From Sinorhizobium fredii USDA 257 (GTDB lineage: Bacteria; Pseudomonadota; Alphaproteobacteria; Rhizobiales; Rhizobiaceae): a stretch of DNA of 64,000 bases. The stretch is from contig NC_018000.1 in assembly GCF_000265205.3 (NCBI RefSeq), positions 3,472,001-3,536,000 on the forward strand. Reading direction: 5' to 3'. Position 1 is the first letter of the stretch. The number at the start of each line of letters is the position of its first letter. This document shows, piece after piece, positions 36,436 to 45,892 of this stretch. A program made the translations under genes and the position numbers. The notes below the pieces were generated by a model. That model worked only from the letters and a program-made list of their open reading frames with translations. It ran no database searches and was not told the DNA's origin.

Positions 36436-38802
36436 TCAGCGTTTGCCGCGCGGAGGCCGCGTTCCCGGCCGCTTGCCTGTGTTCCCTCGATCGCGGCGGC
36501 CGGACTTGTGGAAGGAGCGCATTGCCGTCGGCATCTTTTGCCCTTCGCTCAGCATCTCGAAGCGGAGCGCGCCGGCGAGCGGCACGGCTTCGGCGAGCCT
36601 GACGCGAACCGGATCGCCGAGACGATAGCCAAGTCCGGTTTTTTCACCGGACAGCGCCTGATGCGCTTCATCATAGATGAAATAGTCGCGCCCGAGCGTT
36701 GATATAGGTATGAAACCGTCTGCGCCATAGGACGGGAGAGTGACAAAAAGTCCCGCCTTGATCACGCCCGAAACGCGCCCGTCGAACTCCTCGCCGACGC
36801 GTCCGCTTAGGTGATGGGCGATCAGCCGGTCGACGGTGTCGCGCTCGGCGGCCATTGCGCGTCGCTCGAAAGTGGAGATTTCCGCGGCGATATCGTCGAG
36901 CACGCCCTCTTCCTGCGGCGTCAAGCCGCCCTCGCCAAGGCCGAGCGAGCTCACCAGTGCCCGGTGCACGACCAGGTCGGCATAGCGACGGATCGGCGAG
37001 GTGAAGTGGGCATAGCGCATCAGGTTGAGGCCGAAATGACCGATATTCTCCGGACTGTAGATCGCTTGGCTCTGCGACCGCAGCACCATCTCGTTGACCA
37101 TCGTCTCAAAGGGCTTGCCGTCGGCGCGTGCGAGAACGCCGTTGAAGTGGTTGGCACGCATGGCGCCGCCCTTGGCGAGCGAAATGTCGAGCGTCGCCAG
37201 GAACTCACGGAGGGTTTCCTGCTTGGCGAGCGATGGCTGGTCGTGAACGCGGTAGATCAGCGCCTGTCGCTTCTGCTCCAACGTCTCCGCCGCGGCGACG
37301 TTGGCCTGGATCATCATTTCCTCGATCAGCTTGTGGGCGTCGAGGCGTTCCGGCACGAAGACCCGGTCGACGGTTCCGTCCGGCTTCAGGACGATCTTGC
37401 GTTCGGGCACGTCGAGTTCGAGAGGCTGGCGCCGTTCCCGCCCACGGGTGAGGATCCGGTAGCCCTCCCATAGCGGCCTCAGGATCGTGTCCAGAATGGG
37501 TCCGGTCTTTTCGTCCGGCGCTCCGTCGATGGCGGCCTGGGCTTGGCTGTAGGAAAGCTTGGCGGCGCTGCGCATCATGATGCGGTGGAAGGTATGTCCC
37601 GCCTTACGGCCCTCTTTCGAGAAACGCATTCGCACCGCCAGCGCCGGGCGATCGACACCCTCCTTCAGCGAGCAGAGATCGTTGGAGATGCGCTCGGGCA
37701 GCATCGGCACGACACGGTCGGGGAAATAGACCGAATTGCCGCGCTTCAGCGCTTCGAGATCGATCGCCGATTTCGGCCGGACATACCAGGAGACGTCGGC
37801 GATCGCGACCGTGACGATGACGCCGCCAGGATTGTCGGGCGAGGGATCCGGTTCGGCATGGACTGCGTCGTCGTGGTCCTTGGCGTCGGCCGGGTCGATG
37901 GTGACGAGCGGCAGCGAGCGCCAGTCCTCGCGATGCCCCATCGTAGCGGCCTCGGCCGCATCGGCCTCCTGCACCACGCGCTCCGGGAAGACATGCGGGA
38001 TGCCATGCGCATGGATGGCAATCATCGAGATCGCCTTTTCGGAGGCGACGGAACCGATGACGTTCTGCACCTGGGCGCGCGGCAGCCCGTAGCGCCCAAG
38101 CCGGGCGAGATGCACTTCGACGAGGTCGCCGTCCTTGGCATCGCCGATGAAATCCTGATCGACGAGCACTTCCTCGCCACGCTTGTCGATCGGCATCAGC
38201 CGTCCGCCGCCGCCCGGAGTCGCGCGGAAGACGCCGAGCACAGCGTCCTTGCGTTTGTCGAGAACCTTGATAATGCGCGCCGTATAGGCCGGGCCGCCCC
38301 GCTCCTTGGCAGGGAAGATCTTGGCAAGCACCCGATCGCCGAGGCCGGCGACGGGCGCCTTGCCCTTCGCCTTGCCGGCCGCCGACTGCCGGATGAGGAC
38401 TGCCGGTGCGACGCCGTCGTCGTCCAGCCATTCTGCCGGGCGGCCGATCAATTCGCCGTCGATATCGCGGATGGTGATGTCGAGAACGGTGACGGGCGGC
38501 AGCGCGCCGGGGCGAACGAGCGACTTGCGCTTCTTCTCGACCAGCCCGTCTTCTTCCAGCGAGCGGAGCAGCGCCTTGAGTTCGACGCGCGCCTCGCCCT
38601 TCAGGCCGAATGCCTTGGCGATCTCCCGCTTCGAGGCCTGCTGCGGGTTCTCGGCGATGAAGCGCATCAAGACGTCGCGTGGCGGAACGGCGCCGTGGAC
38701 GATCGTTTCCCTTACGGAGGGCGCCGCCTGGGCCGCGCGCAACTGCTTCTTGCCGGCACCTTTTGCGGGCCGTTCGGCCGGATCGCGCGGAATTCTGCTC
38801 AA
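36436..38802 (-). CDS. rnr: Ribonuclease R
   Basis: 788-residue 3'-5' exoribonuclease of the RNB family that degrades structured RNA. After a winged-helix-like N-terminal region and cold-shock domains comes the RNB catalytic centre with the acidic motif DPADAKDHDDAVHAE; an S1 domain (GVIKAGLFVTLPSYGADGF) and a basic tail with RPPRGKR close it. The start is TTG at 38802, just two bases after the topA stop, with AAGGA six bases upstream; the next in-frame ATG is at residue 46 or later, so TTG is well supported. Confidence 0.95.
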   Translation of the reverse strand: MSRIPRDPAERPAKGAGKKQLRAAQAAPSVRETIVHGAVPPRDVLMRFIAENPQQASKREIAKAFGLKGEARVELKALLRSLEEDGLVEKKRKSLVRPGALPPVTVLDITIRDIDGELIGRPAEWLDDDGVAPAVLIRQSAAGKAKGKAPVAGLGDRVLAKIFPAKERGGPAYTARIIKVLDKRKDAVLGVFRATPGGGGRLMPIDKRGEEVLVDQDFIGDAKDGDLVEVHLARLGRYGLPRAQVQNVIGSVASEKAISMIAIHAHGIPHVFPERVVQEADAAEAATMGHREDWRSLPLVTIDPADAKDHDDAVHAEPDPSPDNPGGVIVTVAIADVSWYVRPKSAIDLEALKRGNSVYFPDRVVPMLPERISNDLCSLKEGVDRPALAVRMRFSKEGRKAGHTFHRIMMRSAAKLSYSQAQAAIDGAPDEKTGPILDTILRPLWEGYRILTRGRERRQPLELDVPERKIVLKPDGTVDRVFVPERLDAHKLIEEMMIQANVAAAETLEQKRQALIYRVHDQPSLAKQETLREFLATLDISLAKGGAMRANHFNGVLARADGKPFETMVNEMVLRSQSQAIYSPENIGHFGLNLMRYAHFTSPIRRYADLVVHRALVSSLGLGEGGLTPQEEGVLDDIAAEISTFERRAMAAERDTVDRLIAHHLSGRVGEEFDGRVSGVIKAGLFVTLPSYGADGFIPISTLGRDYFIYDEAHQALSGEKTGLGYRLGDPVRVRLAEAVPLAGALRFEMLSEGQKMPTAMRSFHKSGRRDRGNTGKRPGTRPPRGKR

Positions 38803-38804
38803 TG

Positions 38805-41465
38805 TCAGTCCTTCTTGGCCTTCGCGGCCGTCTTGCTCTTCGGCTTCGCCGCTGTCTTGGGCTTCTCGGCTTTCGCCGCCGTGCTTTTCGTTGCTGCGGC
38901 CGCGGATCTGCCCCTGGTCGCCTTGCCCTTCGATCCGCCACCCTTCGCCGCACGTTCGGCAATCAGCGCGAGCGCTTCCTCGACGGTCACGGATTGCGGA
39001 TCCTTGCCTTTCGACAGGGTGGCGTTCACCTTGCCCCAGTTGACATAGGGGCCGAAGCGCCCGTCGCGCACGGTGATCGCGCCGCCTTCGGGATGTTGGC
39101 CGAGTTCCTTGAGGGCGGCGGCAGTGCGCCCGCGTCCGCCGCCGGCGCCCTTCGACTGCTTGTCGGCGAGTGCCGAAACGGCGCGGTTGAGGCCGATCGA
39201 GAAGACGTCTTCGACCGATTCCAGATTGGCATAGGTACCATCATGCAGCACGAACGGCCCGTAGCGGCCGAGCCCGGTCGAAATCATCTTGCCCGTTTCC
39301 GGATGCTTTCCGATGTCGCGCGGCAGCGAAAGAAGAGCGAGCGCCTTCTCGTGGTCGATCGTCGCGGGCGTCCACCCTTTGGGCAGGCTCGCGCGTTTCG
39401 CATCCTTGCCGTCGCCGCGCTGGACGTAAGGTCCGAAGCGACCGCTGCGCAGCGTGATTTCCTCGCCGGTGTGCGGATCCTTGCCGAGGCTCTGCGGCTC
39501 GTTCGACGCCGCCGCTTCCGCCTCGCCATTGCTTTCGGACGACAGCTGGCGCGTGTAGTTGCACTCCGGGTAATTGGAGCAGCCGACGAAGGCGCCGTAT
39601 TTGCCGAGCTTCAGCGAGAGCTTGCCGGTGCCGCAGACCTGGCAGATCCGCGGGTCGCCGCCGTCCTCGCGTTTCGGGAAGACGAGCGGCGCCAGCTCCT
39701 CATTGAGTGCATCGAGCACATTGGTGACGCGCAGTTCCTTGGTATCCTCGATCTGCGAGAAGAAGTCCTTCCAGAACTCGCGCAGCACATCTTTCCAATT
39801 GAGTTCGCCGGCTGAAATCTGATCGAGCTTCGCCTCGAGCGATGCGGTGAAATCATATTCGACGTAGCGGGCGAAGAAGCTCTCGAGGAATGCCGTCACC
39901 AGCCGGCCCTTGGCCTGCGGCACCAGCTTACGCTTGTCGATCTCTACATAGTCGCGGTCGACGAGCGTGCTGATCGTTGCGGCATAGGTCGAAGGGCGGC
40001 CGATGCCGAGCTCTTCCATCTTCTTGATGAGCGTCGCTTCCGAATAGCGTGGCGGCGGCTCGGTGAAGTGCTGGGTGGCGTTGATCTTCTGCTTGGCGAG
40101 ATTTTCGCGTGCGTTGATCTCGGGCAGCCGACCATCCTCGTCGCCGTCGTCCGCCTGTTCGCCGTCTTCCTTCATGTCCGTATAGGCGGCGATGAAGCCG
40201 TCGAAGCGAATGACCGAGCCGGTTGCCCTGAGGCCGGCCTTCTTGCCGCCGTTGTCGGCCAGGATCTCCGCTGTCGTCCGTTCGATCTCGGCCGATGCCA
40301 TCTGGCTGGCGATACCGCGCTTCCAGACCAGATCGTAGAGCTTCAGCATGTCGCCGTCGAGGAAGCGACGTACCTGATCGGGCGTGCGGTTGAAGTCCGT
40401 CGGCCGGATGGCTTCGTGTGCTTCCTGGGCGTTCTTCGCCTTGGTCGAGTAGAAGCGCGGCTTTTCCGGCAGGTAGCGGGGACCGAACTGGCTGCCGATC
40501 GCCCGGCGCGCGGCGTCGATCGCTTCGGGTGCCATCTGCACGCCGTCGGTTCGCATATAGGTAATGAGACCGACGGTTTCACCACCGATATCGACACCTT
40601 CATAGAGCTTCTGCGCCACCTGCATGGTCCGCGACGCCGAGAAACCGAGCTTGGAGGAGGCGGCCTGCTGCAGCGTCGAGGTGGTAAAGGGCGGGGCTGG
40701 GTGCCGCTTGACGGGCTTCGCTTCGACGCTTGCGACCACATAGCTTGCGCCGTCGAGCAGGGCCTTCAGCCGATTGGCCTCCTCGCCGTTGCCGATCGAC
40801 CTCGGCTGCAGCCGCTTGCCGTCGGCCGAGACGAGCCGTGCTTCGAATTCGTCGCCGCGCGGCGTCTTCAAAAGCGCCGAGATATTCCAATATTCTTCTG
40901 TGACGAAGCGTTCGATCTCCCCCTCGCGATCGCAGACGAGACGCAGCGCCACCGATTGCACGCGGCCGGCCGAGCGCGCGCCCGGCAGCTTGCGCCAGAG
41001 AACCGGCGAGAGGTTGAAGCCGACGAGATAGTCGAGCGCGCGGCGGGCGAGATAGGCGTCGACAAGCGAAATGTCGATGTCGCGCGGATCGGCCATCGCA
41101 TCGAGCACGGCTTTCTTGGTAATCGCATTGAAGACGACGCGCTTGACCGGCTTGTCGCCAATGACCTTCTTCTTCTTGAGGAGGTCGAGCACATGCCAGG
41201 AGATCGCCTCACCCTCGCGATCCGGGTCGGTTGCGAGGAACAGCCCGTCCGACGACTTCACAGCGTCGGCAATGTCCTTCATCCGCTTGGCGGAGGCGCC
41301 ATCGACTTCCCACGACATTTCGAAGTCTTCGTCCGGGCGAACCGATCCATCCTTGGCCGGCAGATCCCGCACATGGCCGAACGAAGCAAGTACCTTGTAG
41401 CCGGGGCCCAGATACTTGTTGATCGTCTTGGCCTTGGAAGGCGACTCCACCACTACAACATTCAT
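38805..41465 (-). CDS. topA: DNA topoisomerase I
   Basis: 886-residue type IA topoisomerase that relaxes negative supercoils. The Toprim domain starts MNVVVVESPSKAKTINKYL, and DPDREGEAISWH carries the acidic metal site. The active-site tyrosine is Y303 in GLITYMRTDG. A zinc ribbon (CQVC..CSNYPEC) lies near residue 600; four Toprim-crypt repeats (FGPYVQRG and like) and a long Lys/Ala tail follow. The ATG at 41465 matches family starts; an ATG two codons upstream at 41471 is possible. It is translationally linked to rnr. Confidence 0.96.
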   Translation of the reverse strand: MNVVVVESPSKAKTINKYLGPGYKVLASFGHVRDLPAKDGSVRPDEDFEMSWEVDGASAKRMKDIADAVKSSDGLFLATDPDREGEAISWHVLDLLKKKKVIGDKPVKRVVFNAITKKAVLDAMADPRDIDISLVDAYLARRALDYLVGFNLSPVLWRKLPGARSAGRVQSVALRLVCDREGEIERFVTEEYWNISALLKTPRGDEFEARLVSADGKRLQPRSIGNGEEANRLKALLDGASYVVASVEAKPVKRHPAPPFTTSTLQQAASSKLGFSASRTMQVAQKLYEGVDIGGETVGLITYMRTDGVQMAPEAIDAARRAIGSQFGPRYLPEKPRFYSTKAKNAQEAHEAIRPTDFNRTPDQVRRFLDGDMLKLYDLVWKRGIASQMASAEIERTTAEILADNGGKKAGLRATGSVIRFDGFIAAYTDMKEDGEQADDGDEDGRLPEINARENLAKQKINATQHFTEPPPRYSEATLIKKMEELGIGRPSTYAATISTLVDRDYVEIDKRKLVPQAKGRLVTAFLESFFARYVEYDFTASLEAKLDQISAGELNWKDVLREFWKDFFSQIEDTKELRVTNVLDALNEELAPLVFPKREDGGDPRICQVCGTGKLSLKLGKYGAFVGCSNYPECNYTRQLSSESNGEAEAAASNEPQSLGKDPHTGEEITLRSGRFGPYVQRGDGKDAKRASLPKGWTPATIDHEKALALLSLPRDIGKHPETGKMISTGLGRYGPFVLHDGTYANLESVEDVFSIGLNRAVSALADKQSKGAGGGRGRTAAALKELGQHPEGGAITVRDGRFGPYVNWGKVNATLSKGKDPQSVTVEEALALIAERAAKGGGSKGKATRGRSAAAATKSTAAKAEKPKTAAKPKSKTAAKAKKD

Positions 41466-41691
41466 CGTCATTCTCTGAGACAATCTCTTCTGGCAAAGCG
41501 CAGGCGTTGCGCGGCCGCTATTGAGGCCACGAAATGGACAGGGATTCGGGCGCGGTCAAGGGCTTTATCGAAAATAGCGACATTCCGGCCGACCGCAACC
41601 AAACCGCAACAAACGACATTCCGCAACTCGTGGTGGTTCAATTTGCGATTTCTGCGCGTGTTGCGAGGCGACGTACAGCTGTGTTTTCGCG

Positions 41692-42852
41692 CTATTGCGG
41701 GGGAGCGAGGGAGACGAGATTGGCCCCGTGGCGGCAGAGCTGGCCGGCAAGATCGAGTTCGAGCAGCACGAGATAGACCTCGGAGGCGGCAAGGCCGGTG
41801 TGGCGAATGATGTCGTCGATCTCGACCGGCGTCGGGCCGAGCGCCTCGACGATGCGGGCACGGTCGCCTTCGCCGGGTGCCGCCGTCGCCGGTATCCCGG
41901 AGGGCGCGTGTTCGACCGACGGCTCGCGGGCGCTCAAGCGCGAGAAAAGATCGTCGCGGCTGAGAGGCGACAATCCCTCCAGAACGTCACTTGTGGCGGT
42001 AGTGACGATCGCCCCCTGTTTCAGCAGATCGTTCGTGCCGTGACAGCGCGGATCGAGCGGTGAGCCCGGCACGGCAAAGACGAGCCGCCCGAAATCGGCT
42101 GCATAGCGGGCGGTGATGAGCGACCCCGAACGGCTGGCAGCCTCGATGATCGCGACGCCGAGGCTGATGCCGGCGACCAGGCGGTTTCTTCTCGGAAAGT
42201 CGCGGGCGCGGGGCTCCCAGCCGAAGGGCATTTCGCTGATCGCCAATCCCGTCCCCGCGGTGATCTCCTGCAGAAGGCCGACATTTTCGGGCGGGTAGGG
42301 TTGATCGAGACCGCCGGCGAGCGCGGCGATCGTACCGGTCTCAAGGCTGGCGCGGTGGGCGGCGGTATCGATGCCGCGGGCAAGGCCGGAGCTAATGACG
42401 TAGCCGGCCGCACCGGCATCGCGGGCGATCATCGCAGCGAATTTCGCGCCGCTGACCGAGGCATTGCGTGAGCCGACGATGCCGAGCGAGGGGCGGCTTG
42501 CCGCCTGGAGGTTGCCTTTCATGGCGATGAGCGGAGGTGCGCCGTCGATCTCCCTTAGCGCCGGCGGATAATCGGGTTCGCCGATCCCGACGAACACCGC
42601 GCCGAACCGATGCGCTGTTTCGAGCTCCCGCTCCGCGTCCGCCAGCGAGGCGATGCGAAACTGTCGATTCGAGCCACCGCGGCGGGACAGTTCCGGCAGT
42701 GCCTCGAGCGCCGCCTCGGCGGAGCCGAAATGGTTGACGAGATCCCGGAAGGTCGCAGGACCGACATTGTCGCTGCGGATCAGCCGCAGCCACGCGATCC
42801 TCTGCCGTTCCGTCAGCGCGGTTCCGTTCCGTCGAGCGCTGCCGTTCGGCAT
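41692..42852 (-). CDS. dprA: DNA processing protein DprA
   Basis: 386 residues of the DprA/Smf family, which loads RecA on single-stranded DNA taken up during transformation. The Rossmann-like core has [16 protein letters not shown] and [14 protein letters not shown], then [12 protein letters not shown]. An N-terminal helical region (SAM-like) and a C-terminal winged-helix region (about 300-380, [19 protein letters not shown]) flank it. It starts within the plsY stop codon (TAATG). Many non-competent bacteria keep this gene, so competence is not implied. Confidence 0.94.
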   Translation of the reverse strand: MPNGSARRNGTALTERQRIAWLRLIRSDNVGPATFRDLVNHFGSAEAALEALPELSRRGGSNRQFRIASLADAERELETAHRFGAVFVGIGEPDYPPALREIDGAPPLIAMKGNLQAASRPSLGIVGSRNASVSGAKFAAMIARDAGAAGYVISSGLARGIDTAAHRASLETGTIAALAGGLDQPYPPENVGLLQEITAGTGLAISEMPFGWEPRARDFPRRNRLVAGISLGVAIIEAASRSGSLITARYAADFGRLVFAVPGSPLDPRCHGTNDLLKQGAIVTTATSDVLEGLSPLSRDDLFSRLSAREPSVEHAPSGIPATAAPGEGDRARIVEALGPTPVEIDDIIRHTGLAASEVYLVLLELDLAGQLCRHGANLVSLAPPQ

Positions 42853-43463
42853 TATCCCTTTTCTCCGATCCGGCTTTCCGTGCCGCTCAGGAGCCGCTGG
42901 ATATTGGCGCGGTGCTTGATCCAGGTGATCACGGTCATCAAGGCAAAGAGCAGGGCGACTTTCCCGTATCCGGTTGCATAGAGTGCAATCGGAATGACCG
43001 CCGTCGCGACGAGAGCCGACAGTGAGGAGTAGCGGGTGATCTTGGCCGTGGCGAGCCAGATCGCCGCGAAAGCGGGCACCATCAGCGGCGCAAGGCCAAG
43101 CAGGACGCCGATATAGGTGGCGACACCCTTGCCGCCCTTGAAGGAGAGCCAGACCGGAAAGAGATGGCCGAGAAAGGCGGCAAGGCCAGCGGCGATGCCG
43201 GCTTCAACACCCCAGAAAGACGCGATTGCTGCTGCAGCCGTTCCCTTGAGTGCGTCGAGCAGTAGCGTGGCGGCCGCGAGTTTCTTGTTGCCGGTTCTCA
43301 GCACGTTCGTCGCGCCGATATTGCCGGAGCCGATCTTGCGCACGTCGCCGAGCCCCGCCATGCGGGTGAGAATCAGGCCGAACGGGATAGAGCCCAGCAG
43401 ATAGCCAAAGACGAGGCACAAGAATGTCGCGGGCAGCCCCAGCTGCCAGGAAAACAGATCCAC
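42852..43463 (-). CDS. plsY: Acyl-phosphate:glycerol-3-phosphate acyltransferase
   Basis: 203-residue membrane enzyme that transfers an acyl chain from acyl-phosphate to glycerol-3-phosphate, the first step of phospholipid synthesis. Its three conserved motifs are visible: [25 protein letters not shown], and [22 protein letters not shown]. There are five to six hydrophobic helices. The start is GTG at 43463 with GGAGGAA close upstream. It ends by overlapping dprA by one base and follows the dihydroorotase-like gene by 29. Confidence 0.96.
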   Translation of the reverse strand: MDLFSWQLGLPATFLCLVFGYLLGSIPFGLILTRMAGLGDVRKIGSGNIGATNVLRTGNKKLAAATLLLDALKGTAAAAIASFWGVEAGIAAGLAAFLGHLFPVWLSFKGGKGVATYIGVLLGLAPLMVPAFAAIWLATAKITRYSSLSALVATAVIPIALYATGYGKVALLFALMTVITWIKHRANIQRLLSGTESRIGEKG

Positions 43464-43492
43464 CGGTTCCTCCCCCGCCTATATGCTTCGGC

Positions 43493-44785
43493 TCATGATG
43501 AATGGACGAGCTTGCCGCCAACATAGGTTTGCACGACCCGGCCGGTAAAGCGCGCATTTTCGAACGGCGTATTCTTGGAGCGGGAAACCAGCTCTTTTTC
43601 GTAGAGGATCCAGGGCTCGTCGAGATCGAGGACGGTAATGTCCGCCTTCGCCCCGGCTTTCAGCGTGCCCGCTTCCAGGCCGAAGATTGCGGCAGGGCGC
43701 GTCGACAGCGCATCGATCAGCCGCATCAGCGGAACCTGGCCGCTGTGGTAGAGCCGAAGGGCAGCCGCCGCCAGGGTCTCAAGGCCGATCGCGCCATCCG
43801 CTGCATCCGCGAAGGGCAGGCGCTTGGTATCGGCGCCCTGTGGGTCATGCGAGGAGACGATGATATCGATCTTGCCGGCGGCAAGCGCTTCGACCATCGC
43901 GACCCGGTCGTCTTCGCCGCGCAGCGGCGGCGCCAGCTTGAAGAAGGTCCGGTATTCGCCGATATCGTTCTCGTTCAGCGTCAGGTGGTTGATCGAGATG
44001 CCGCAGGTGACGTTCGCCCCGCGCTCTCTCGCCGCGTGCACGGCATCCACCGCTTCGGGGACGGAGATTTCGGCGGCGTGATAGGCGGCCCGGGTCAGTT
44101 CGGCGATGCGAAGATCGCGCTCAAGCGGAATGATCTCGGCCTCACGCGGAACGGCCGGAAGTCCGAGCCAGCTTGCCAGCAGGCCTTCATTCATGACGCC
44201 GTTGGCGCCAAGATATTTGTCGCGGGTCTCCAGCGCAACGACCGCATCGAACTCGCGCGCATAGGTCATTGCGCGGCGAAGCACGAGCGTGTCGTGGACC
44301 GGTTGCCGGCCGTTGGTGAAGCAGACCGCACCCGCATCGCGGAGCAGTCCGAGTTCGCTCATTTCCACCCCGAGCAGACCCTTGGTGACGGCCGCCGCCG
44401 GGTAGACGTTGACGAGCGCCTTGTCGCGGGCGGTCTTCTGGACGAATTCGACGAGGGCGATCTCGTCGATCACCGGATTGGTGTCGGGCATGGAGATAAA
44501 GGACGTGACGCCGCCGGTCGCCGCCGCCCGCGAGGCCGACTCGATCGTCTCGCGATACTCACTGCCCGGTTCGCCGACGAAGACCCGGGCGTCGACGAGC
44601 CCGGGCACGGCGACGAGACCGGCGCAATCCTTGACGAAGGCGCCCGCCGGCACGCCCTGGTTCTGGGCGTTCTTTCCGGCGGCAAGGATCCGTCCGTCGC
44701 TCCCGACGATGATCGTGCCGATCTCGTCGAGATTTCGCGAGGGATCGACGATGCGCAGGTTCTGCAGAACAAGCGGTCTGGTCAT
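43493..44785 (-). CDS. pyrC: Dihydroorotase-like protein, probably inactive (PyrC')
   Basis: 430 residues with the dihydroorotase fold, but the catalytic residues are lost. In active enzymes the metal motif is D-x-H-x-H-x-R-EPG; here it reads [10 protein letters not shown] at 65-74, so H67 is R, H69 is F and R71 is G. The DHAP motif, which holds the catalytic aspartate, is SHDP at 312-315. Its start overlaps the pyrB stop by four bases. Such inactive PyrC' proteins are known, for example in Pseudomonas, to be needed for assembly of aspartate carbamoyltransferase. A real dihydroorotase should be encoded elsewhere. Confidence 0.92.
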   Translation of the reverse strand: MTRPLVLQNLRIVDPSRNLDEIGTIIVGSDGRILAAGKNAQNQGVPAGAFVKDCAGLVAVPGLVDARVFVGEPGSEYRETIESASRAAATGGVTSFISMPDTNPVIDEIALVEFVQKTARDKALVNVYPAAAVTKGLLGVEMSELGLLRDAGAVCFTNGRQPVHDTLVLRRAMTYAREFDAVVALETRDKYLGANGVMNEGLLASWLGLPAVPREAEIIPLERDLRIAELTRAAYHAAEISVPEAVDAVHAARERGANVTCGISINHLTLNENDIGEYRTFFKLAPPLRGEDDRVAMVEALAAGKIDIIVSSHDPQGADTKRLPFADAADGAIGLETLAAAALRLYHSGQVPLMRLIDALSTRPAAIFGLEAGTLKAGAKADITVLDLDEPWILYEKELVSRSKNTPFENARFTGRVVQTYVGGKLVHSS

Positions 44786-45723
44786 AGGCGCGGGCCCTGG
44801 TTCTGAGAGAGAAGAAGCGTCTCCATGACGGCCATTCGGACGGCGACGCCCATCTCAACCTGCTGTTCGATGACGCTTTGCGGTCCGTCGGCGATCTCCG
44901 AGGCGATCTCGACGCCGCGGTTCATCGGTCCTGGATGCATGACGAGCGCATCGGCCTTGGCCGCCTTCAGCTTTTCCGCGTCGAGCCCGTAATAGTGGAA
45001 ATATTCGCGCACCGACGGGACGAAGGAGCCGGCCATCCGCTCGCGCTGGAGTCTCAGCATCATCACCACGTCGGCGTCCTTCAGGCCTTCCGCCATGGAT
45101 CGATAGACCTCGACGCCCATCTGTTCGATGCCTGCGGGGAGCAAGGTCGCCGGTGCGACGACGCGAACGCGTGCACCCATCTGGTTGAGCAGCAGAATGT
45201 TGGAGCGGGCGACGCGGGAATGCAGGACGTCGCCGCAGATCGCCACGATGATCCGCGACAGCTTTCGCTTGGCGCGGCGGATCGTCAGCGCGTCGAGAAG
45301 CGCCTGCGTCGGATGCTCGTGCTGGCCGTCGCCGGCATTGACCACGGAGCAGGAGACCTTCTGCGCGAGCAGTGCTGCGGCGCCGGCGGAAGAGTGGCGA
45401 ACGACGAGCACGTCCGGGTGCATCGCGTTGAGCGTCATCGCCGTGTCGATCAGCGTCTCGCCTTTCTTCACCGAGGAGTTGCCGACCGACATGTTCATGA
45501 CGTCGGCACCGAGCCGCTTGCCAGCGAGTTCGAAGGAAGATTGGGTGCGGGTCGACGCCTCGAAGAAGAGGTTGATCTGCGTCAGTCCTCGCAGCGAAGA
45601 GGTCTTTTTCTCCCTCTGCCGGGAGATCTTGACCGCTTCGTCGGCGCGATCGAGCAGGAGCGTGATGTCCTGTTCCGTCAGCCCTTTGATGCCAAGCAGG
45701 TGGCGATGCGGGAAAGTGATCAT
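44782..45723 (-). CDS. pyrB: Aspartate carbamoyltransferase catalytic subunit
   Basis: 313-residue enzyme that joins carbamoyl phosphate and aspartate in pyrimidine synthesis. The carbamoyl phosphate motif [16 protein letters not shown] is near residue 53, with [10 protein letters not shown] and MHPGPMNRG following. The ATG at 45723 ([15 protein letters not shown]) is preferred over the upstream in-frame start at 45738. No PyrI regulatory gene is present; the overlapping PyrC' probably supplies the partner subunit. Confidence 0.97.
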   Translation of the reverse strand: MITFPHRHLLGIKGLTEQDITLLLDRADEAVKISRQREKKTSSLRGLTQINLFFEASTRTQSSFELAGKRLGADVMNMSVGNSSVKKGETLIDTAMTLNAMHPDVLVVRHSSAGAAALLAQKVSCSVVNAGDGQHEHPTQALLDALTIRRAKRKLSRIIVAICGDVLHSRVARSNILLLNQMGARVRVVAPATLLPAGIEQMGVEVYRSMAEGLKDADVVMMLRLQRERMAGSFVPSVREYFHYYGLDAEKLKAAKADALVMHPGPMNRGVEIASEIADGPQSVIEQQVEMGVAVRMAVMETLLLSQNQGPRL

Positions 45724-45892
45724 GAGCCGCCCTTGCAAGCTGGAATTTGGCTCGCTCTATAGAACGTGGCCCCGGGCGCGGCAAGGGGCGCGGCAAGCCG
45801 CGCGCCGGGCCTTCCGAAGAAAACTTGCCGTCGCCACGGTTCTTGGCGCGGGCCTGTTTCGTACCCGCGAAACTTGCGCTAGAACCGGGCCT

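Noticed and set aside
41466..41691. Gene between topA and dprA
   Set aside because: Frames in this 226-base gap have no ribosome binding site or family features; it looks like leader and promoter DNA only.
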